DNA of 64,000 nt from Mimachlamys varia (Eukaryota > Mollusca > Bivalvia > Pectinida > Pectinidae). The notes under the pieces are model-generated. The model was not told the DNA's origin, did not search any database, and saw nothing but the letters and a program-made list of their open reading frames with translations. Both the position numbers and the translations under genes were made by a program. Below are positions 59,870-64,000 of this stretch, piece after piece; within the stretch, counting starts at the first letter, position 1; the number at the start of each line of letters is the position of its first letter. The stretch covers positions 11,601,625 through 11,665,624 of the forward strand of contig OX392542.1 of assembly GCA_947623455.1 (NCBI GenBank). The letters run 5' to 3'.

Positions 59870-62800
59870 GCCACCTTGAATGACGTTTCATGAAACAATG
59901 ATTGGACGTTTTCGTGTATGATGGTTGGTGAAACAATGATTGAACATTATCTTGTATGACGGTTCGTGAAACAATTATTGAACGTTAGCGTGTATGACGG
60001 TTCGTGAAACAATTATGGAACGTTATCGTGTATGACGGTTCGTGAAACAATTATTGAACGTTATCGTGTATGACGGTTCGTGTATGACGGTTCGTGAAAC
60101 ATTTATGAAACGTTATCGTGTATGACGGTTCGTGAAACATTTATGAAACGTTATCGTGTATGACGGTTCGTGAAACAATTATTGAACGTTAGCGTGTATG
60201 ACGGTTCGTGAAACAATTATGGAACGTTATCGTATATGACGGTTCGTGAAACAATTATTGAACGTTATCGTGTATGGCGGTTCGTGAAACAACTATTGAA
60301 CGTTATCGTGTATGACGTTTCGTGAAACATTTATGGAACGTTATCGTGTATGACTGTTCGTGAAACAATAATTGAACGTTATCTTGTATGACGGTTCGTG
60401 AAACAATAATTGAACGTTATCGTGTACGACGGTTCGTGAAACAATTATTGAACGTTATTGTATATGACAGTTCGTAAAACAATTATGGAACGTTATCGTA
60501 TATGACGGTTCGTGTAACAATTATGGAACGTTATCGTGTATGACGGTTCGTGAAACAATAATTGAACGTTATCGTGTACGACGGTTCGTGAAACATTTAT
60601 GGAACGTTATCGTGTATGACGGTTCGTGAAACATTTATTGAACGTTATCGTGTATGACGGTTCGTGAAACATTTATTGAACATTATCTTGTATGACGGTT
60701 CGTGAAACAATAATTGAACGTTAGCGTGTATGACGGTTCGTGAAACATTTATTGAACGTTATCGTGTATGACGGTTCGTGAAACATTTATTGAACATTAT
60801 CTTGTATGACGGTTCGTGAAACAATAATTGAACGTTATCGTGTATGACGGTTCGTGAAACATTTATTGAACGCTATCGTGTATGATGGTTCGTGAAACAT
60901 TTATTGAACGTTATCGTGTATGACGGTTCGTGAAACAATTATTGAACGTTATCGTATATGGCGGTTCGTGCCACAATTATGGAACATTATCGTATATGGC
61001 GGTTCGTGCCACAATTATGGAACATTATCGTATATGGCGGTTCGTGCCACAATTATGGAACATTATCTTGTATGACGGTTCGTGAAACAATTATTGAACG
61101 TTATCGTGTATGACGGTTCGTGAAACATTTAAGGAACGTTATCGTGTATGACGGTTCGTGAAACAATTATGGAACGTTATCGTGTATGACGGTTCGTGAA
61201 ACAATTATGGAACATTATCGTGTATGACGGTTCGTGAAACTATGATTGAACGTTTTCGTGTATGACGGTTCGTGAAACATTTATGGAACGTTATCGGGTA
61301 TAACGGTTCGTGACAGAATTATGGAACATTATCGTATATGGCGGTTCGTGCCACAATTATGGAACATTATCTTGTATGACGGTTCGTGAAACAATTATTG
61401 AACGTTATCGTGTATGACGGCTCGTTAAACAATTATTGAACGTTATCGTGTATGACTGTTCGTGAAACATCTATGAAACGTTTTCGTGTATGACGGGTCG
61501 TGAAACAATTATCGAACGTTATCGTGTATGACTGTTCGTGAAACATGTTTTGAACGTTATCGTGTATGACGGTTCGTGAAACATGTTTTGAACGTTATCG
61601 TGTATGACGGTTCGTGAAACATTTTTTGAAAGTTATCGTGTATGACGGTTCGTGAAACATTTTTTGAACGTTATCGTGTATGACGGTTCGTGAAACATTT
61701 TTTGAACGTTATCGTGTATGACTGTTCGTGAAACAATTATTGAACGTTATCGTGTATGACGGTTCGTGAAACATTTATTGAACGTTATCGTGTATGACGG
61801 TTCGTGAAACATTTTTTGAACGTTATCGTGTATGACTGTTCGTGAAACAATTATTGAACGTTATCGTGTATGACGGTTCGTGAAACATTTATTGAACGTT
61901 ATCGTGTATGACGGTTCGTGAAACATTTATTGAACGTTATCGTGTATGACGGTTCGTGAAACATTTATTGAACGTTATCTTGTATGACGGTATGTGAAAC
62001 AATTATGGAACGTTATCGTGTATGACGGTTCGTGAAACATTTATTGAACGTTATCGTGTATGACGGTTCGTGAAACATTTATTGAACGTTATCTTGTATG
62101 ACGGTATGTGAAACAAGTATGGAACGTTATCGTGTATGACTGTTCGTGAAACAATTATGGAACGTTATCATGTATTACGGGTCGTGAAACATTTATTGAA
62201 CGTTATCGTGTATGACGGTTCGTGAAACAATTATGGAACGTTATCGTGTATGACGGTTCGTGAAACATTTATGGAACGTTATCGTGTATGACAGTTCGTG
62301 AAACATTTATGGAACGTTATCGTGTATGACGGTTCGTGAAACATTTATGGAACGTTATCGTGTATGACGGTTCGTGAAACAATTATGGAACGTTATTGTA
62401 TATGACAGTTCGTGTAACAATTATGGAACGTTATTGTATATGACAGTTCGTAAAACAATTATGGAACGTTATCGTATATGACGGTTCGTGTAACAATTAT
62501 GGAACGTTATTGTATATGACAGTTCGTAAAACAATTATGGAACGTTATCGTATATGACGGTTCGTGTAACAATTATGGAACGTTATCGTATATGACGGTT
62601 CGTGAAACAATTATGGAACGTAATCGTGTATGACGGTTCGTGAAACAATTATGGAACGTTATCGTGTACGACGGTTCGTGAAACAATTATGGAACGTTAT
62701 CGTGTACGACGGTTCGTGAAACATGTATCGAACGTTATCGTGTATAACGGCTCGTGAAACATGTTTTGAACGTTGTCGTGTATGACTGTTCGTGAAACAA

Positions 62801-63365
62801 TGATTGAACGTTATCGTATATGACGGTTCGTGAAACAATTATGGAACGTTATCACGTATGACGGTTCGTGAAACATTTATCGAACGTTATCGTGTATGAC
62901 GGTTCGTGAAACATGTTTTGAACGTTATCGTATATGACGGTTCGTGAAACAATTATGGAACGTTATCGTGTATGACGGTTCGTGAAACAATGATTGAACG
63001 TTATCATGTATGACGGTTCGTGAAACATTTATCGAACGTTATCGTGTATGTTGGTTCGTGAAACATGTTTTGAACGTTATCGTATATGACGGTTCGTGAA
63101 ACAATGATTGAACGTTATCGTGTATGACGGTTCGGGAAACATTTATGGAACGTTATCGTGTATGACGGTTCGTGAAACAATTATTGAACGTTATCGTGTA
63201 TGACGGTTCGTGAAACATTTATTGAACGTTATCGTGTATGACGGTTCGTGAAACATTTATTGAACGTTATCGTATATGACGGTTCGTGAAACATTTATGG
63301 AACGTTATCGTATATGACGGTTCGTGAAACAATTATGGAACGTTATCGTGTATGACGGTTCGACA
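59870..63365. repeat. 38-bp CpG-rich minisatellite, ~92 copies
   Basis: Unit: GTTCGTGAAACAATTATTGA plus ACGTTATCGTGTATGACG, with AATTATTG/ATTTATGG/ATGTTTTG variants. Four CpGs per unit are kept in most copies, an unusual concentration in AT-rich DNA. No ORF crosses more than a few units because 38 is not divisible by three. Confidence 0.95.
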
Positions 63366-63644
63366 ATTATGGAACGCGCCCATCTCTGACATAACGTCAC
63401 CATGTAACATTACCATGTACGACGTAACATGAAACATATATAGAACGTCACTTTGTAGCCTAAACATGTACGACGTTACATGGAACATATATAGAACGTC
63501 ACAATACACGCCGTTATATGAAAGCAATAGGAAATATCACCATTTATGAATTGACATGAAACGAATATAGAAGGCTATTATATAACGTAGATGTATTGAA
63601 GTCAATTGTGCAAAAATAATAACATCACAAAAATTAAAATGACA
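63366..63644. repeat. Decayed ~70-bp repeat after the 38-bp array
   Basis: CATGTACGACGTAACATGAA and ACATATATAGAACGTCAC recur two to three times. It looks like a diverged relative of the neighbouring array's GTGAAAC...GAACGT layout. Confidence 0.5.
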
Positions 63645-63837
63645 AGCCCTGGTTTCATCAACGTTCTTAAACTTAAGGAAACTCCTAAACTTAAAAATCT
63701 CCATAGGAAAGCATTATAGAAGTTAAGGAGAAAATCCTTAGTTAAGGAACTTTCCTTAAATTCTGAAATGCTTTCCTATGGAGAATTTTAAGTTAAGGAA
63801 TTTCCTTAAGATAAGGAACGTTGATGAAACCGGGGCT
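63645..63837. mobile_element. Intact palindromic MITE (193 bp)
   Basis: Almost the whole element folds back on itself. The ends are AGCCCTGGTTTCATCAACGT and, on the other strand, AGCCCCGGTTTCATCAACGT. The middle contains AATTCTCCATAGGAAAGC-type arms and TCCTTAGTTAAGGA. It is the reference copy for the interrupted element at 5335-6388. No clear target-site duplication is visible. Confidence 0.85.
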
Positions 63838-64000
63838 AGGTATAGTTTATACTTTATAAGCTAACACGTGTATTATTATTAGACGTGGTATTACCAGGTC
63901 TTAGTTCCGTTATTACACGTGTTTATAATAGAACAGGTGCTGTTTAGAATTGCCCCTCAAGTAAGTCGGCACAGCACATCCCCACACAGCTGGGATGCCC
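63838..64000. other. Right edge, nothing recognised
   Basis: Short flank without a supported feature. Confidence 0.4.

Overview
The window looks like nuclear DNA of a marine mollusc, most probably a bivalve. The reasons are spliced animal-type genes with GT-AG introns, tRNA-headed SINEs with tails of a kind I associate with bivalve genomes, a CR1/L2-like retrotransposon carrying a 2A-like motif and a PHD finger, Penelope-type remnants, and a very heavy load of long minisatellites. Species cannot be fixed from sequence alone. There is no prokaryotic gene organisation and no CRISPR array.

Three host genes can be supported, all on the minus strand. (1) At the left edge (1767-1823) is the first coding exon of a heterotrimeric G-protein beta subunit; the rest of the gene lies outside the window. 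(2) Between 12106 and 19424 is a five-exon gene for a small secreted C-type lectin: signal peptide, one long-form CTLD split over two exons, a 24-nt microexon, and a hydrophobic C-terminal tail that suggests a GPI anchor. All its introns are phase 1. The exons join in frame to 209 codons plus stop. (3) Between 48793 and 58757 is a five-exon gene for a 188-residue beta/gamma-crystallin with two domains, each built from two Greek-key exons. It has a TATA box at 58821-58828 and a candidate poly(A) signal at 48624-48629.

Most of the rest is repeats. Large tandem arrays occupy roughly 40% of the window by rough summing: a 57-bp unit at 23240-34140 (about 190 copies, with ~1.2-kb and ~4.5-kb higher-order repeats), a 97-bp unit at 45717-48010, 42-bp and 54-bp units at 50590-57480 inside one crystallin intron, and a 38-bp CpG-rich unit at 59870-63365. 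Smaller arrays of 21, 29, 31, ~61, ~67, 69 and 10/11 bp lie elsewhere, several inside lectin or crystallin introns.

Dispersed elements include a nearly full-length but frame-shifted CR1/L2-like retrotransposon (38050-41690). A second RT family is represented by two 5'-truncated copies and seven further fragments of its 3' tail. There is a Penelope-like GIY-YIG remnant (6905-7240), pogo-like and foldback MITEs including a nested set (5335-6388), and several SINEs. A tandem repeat with an apparently well-formed type I hammerhead ribozyme core (43369-43840) resembles metazoan retrozymes. The most unusual points are that retrozyme-like unit, a six-fold tandem amplification of the splice-acceptor junction of lectin exon 2 (15591-15790), and minisatellites that stay open for more than 1,000 codons.
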